Shown here one piece after another: positions 63,537 to 64,000 of a DNA stretch of 64,000 nt. Position numbers and translations under genes: made by a program. How positions within the stretch are numbered: position 1 is the first letter of the stretch; each line of letters begins with the position of its first letter. Origin of the DNA: Pectobacterium aroidearum (GTDB lineage Bacteria > Pseudomonadota > Gammaproteobacteria > Enterobacterales > Enterobacteriaceae); the NCBI RefSeq assembly GCF_015689195.1, contig NZ_CP065044.1, positions 992,001-1,056,000 of the forward strand, written 5' to 3'. A model generated the notes under the pieces. It saw only the letters and a list, made by a program, of their open reading frames with translations, made no database searches and was not told where the DNA came from.

Positions 63537-63944
63537 TTACCATTCATCACAAAGAGAAATATCTTTCACATACTTATTAGGAGCTATCCATGAGTTCTTA
63601 GGACAGATTTTATAATCTTTATCATTAAGATTATATGATATATAAATTGATGAGAAAAAACTAACGACCGCACCAAATATAGCTATAATAGCTAATGAGT
63701 TAGCTAGTTTATTATTCATTTTAGGCACTTCATTCTTTATGGTCGAATAAAATGCCAAATATGAAAAATAAAACAACAAAGGTGATCCAAATACCATTAA
63801 TCCAAGTTTCCAGGAAAAAATAATCACATCACTTTTTTGTAAAAAACTCAAATATCCATTGAAAGAAATCCAGCTAATAAAACATGATAGAAAAAAAAGG
63901 AAAACTGCAAACACGCCAACTAATGGCCTATTTACCTTAACCAC
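63537..63944 (-). CDS. Small membrane protein, immunity-like (tandem copy 1)
   Basis: 135 residues from GTG 63944, GGAGG seven bases upstream; an in-frame ATG at 63965 overlaps the ribosome binding site. Same topology as its neighbour, with shared NRPL, FSWK(V/L)G, LFYFSYL and CPK(H/N)SW-x-(D/A)PNKYVK(N/D)ISLC. The two leaders also resemble each other (CTGATAGG ... TTTCATGC), so the duplication includes the upstream region. AT-rich. Confidence 0.72.
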   Translation of the reverse strand: MVKVNRPLVGVFAVFLFFLSCFISWISFNGYLSFLQKSDVIIFSWKLGLMVFGSPLLFYFSYLAFYSTIKNEVPKMNNKLANSLAIIAIFGAVVSFFSSIYISYNLNDKDYKICPKNSWIAPNKYVKDISLCDEW

Positions 63945-64000
63945 GACTGTACCTCCCCCAGGCATGAAAAAGCATTCCCTATCAGACGTTCATTTTTCTT

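Overview
The window reads as the chromosome of a soft-rot enterobacterium, most likely Pectobacterium or a close relative. The housekeeping genes have enterobacterial order and protein sequence (nsrR-rnr, yggS-proC-yggT-yggU-rdgB-hemW, lplT-aas, dusA-pspG-qorA-dnaB-alr, lysA/lysR, tyrB). It also carries plant-associated or soft-rot type cargo: several chemoreceptors, a beta-glucoside PTS, a secreted lyase-like protein, a 127-bp ERIC and Hcp debris. The genus is inferred from recalled family sequences, not from a search. I saw no rRNA or tRNA genes and no CRISPR array.

Layout. 1-6742: rnr (cut by the window edge) and nsrR on the minus strand, a chemoreceptor, a PAS-PAS-GAF-GGDEF diguanylate cyclase and a PilT-like ATPase. 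6764-11025: the yggS-proC-yggT-yggU-rdgB-hemW run. 11250-13052: an accessory islet of very small genes (parD with a decayed parE, plus four unrecognised genes). 13372-17469: entericidin, elaA and the lysophospholipid salvage pair lplT-aas, followed by a single OmrA/OmrB-type small RNA (17658-17749, minus). 18104-19759: a second chemoreceptor. 19861-21258: an IS110-family element inserted in a dispersed palindromic repeat whose intact copy lies at 62538-62705. 21344-27568: a cellobiose/beta-glucoside PTS locus with a GntR-type and a LacI-type regulator and three TTGG-N4-CCA sites in the divergent promoter region.

27682-39825 is the most unusual segment. It is a tightly packed 12-gene minus-strand operon that I cannot match to a characterised cluster: NUDIX, Gfo/Idh/MocA dehydrogenase, DegT aminotransferase, a tandem DegT fusion with a dead N-terminal half, FAD monooxygenase-like protein, HAD phosphatase, fatty-acid-desaturase-like diiron protein, MTA phosphorylase-like protein, second HAD phosphatase, a solute-binding-protein fold without signal peptide, NudK-like NUDIX and an MFS exporter. 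The composition suggests biosynthesis and export of a small amino-sugar- or nucleoside-derived metabolite. An ERIC element sits just upstream of its first gene.

40444-48535: an XRE-cupin regulator with an EamA exporter, lysA/lysR, a LysR regulator divergent from a periplasmic metallo-beta-lactamase-fold protein and a DsbA-like protein, a SUKH/SMI1 protein and small unknowns. 49195-50757: a secreted PKD-lyase-discoidin protein. 51267-57390: dusA, sigma-54-driven pspG, qorA, dnaB, alr and a membrane protein. 57484-62413: aroP, an Lrp-type regulator, a YitT-family protein, tyrB and ygjP. 62538-63944: the intact repeat copy, a truncated hcp and two tandem paralogous small membrane proteins that resemble an orphan immunity array.
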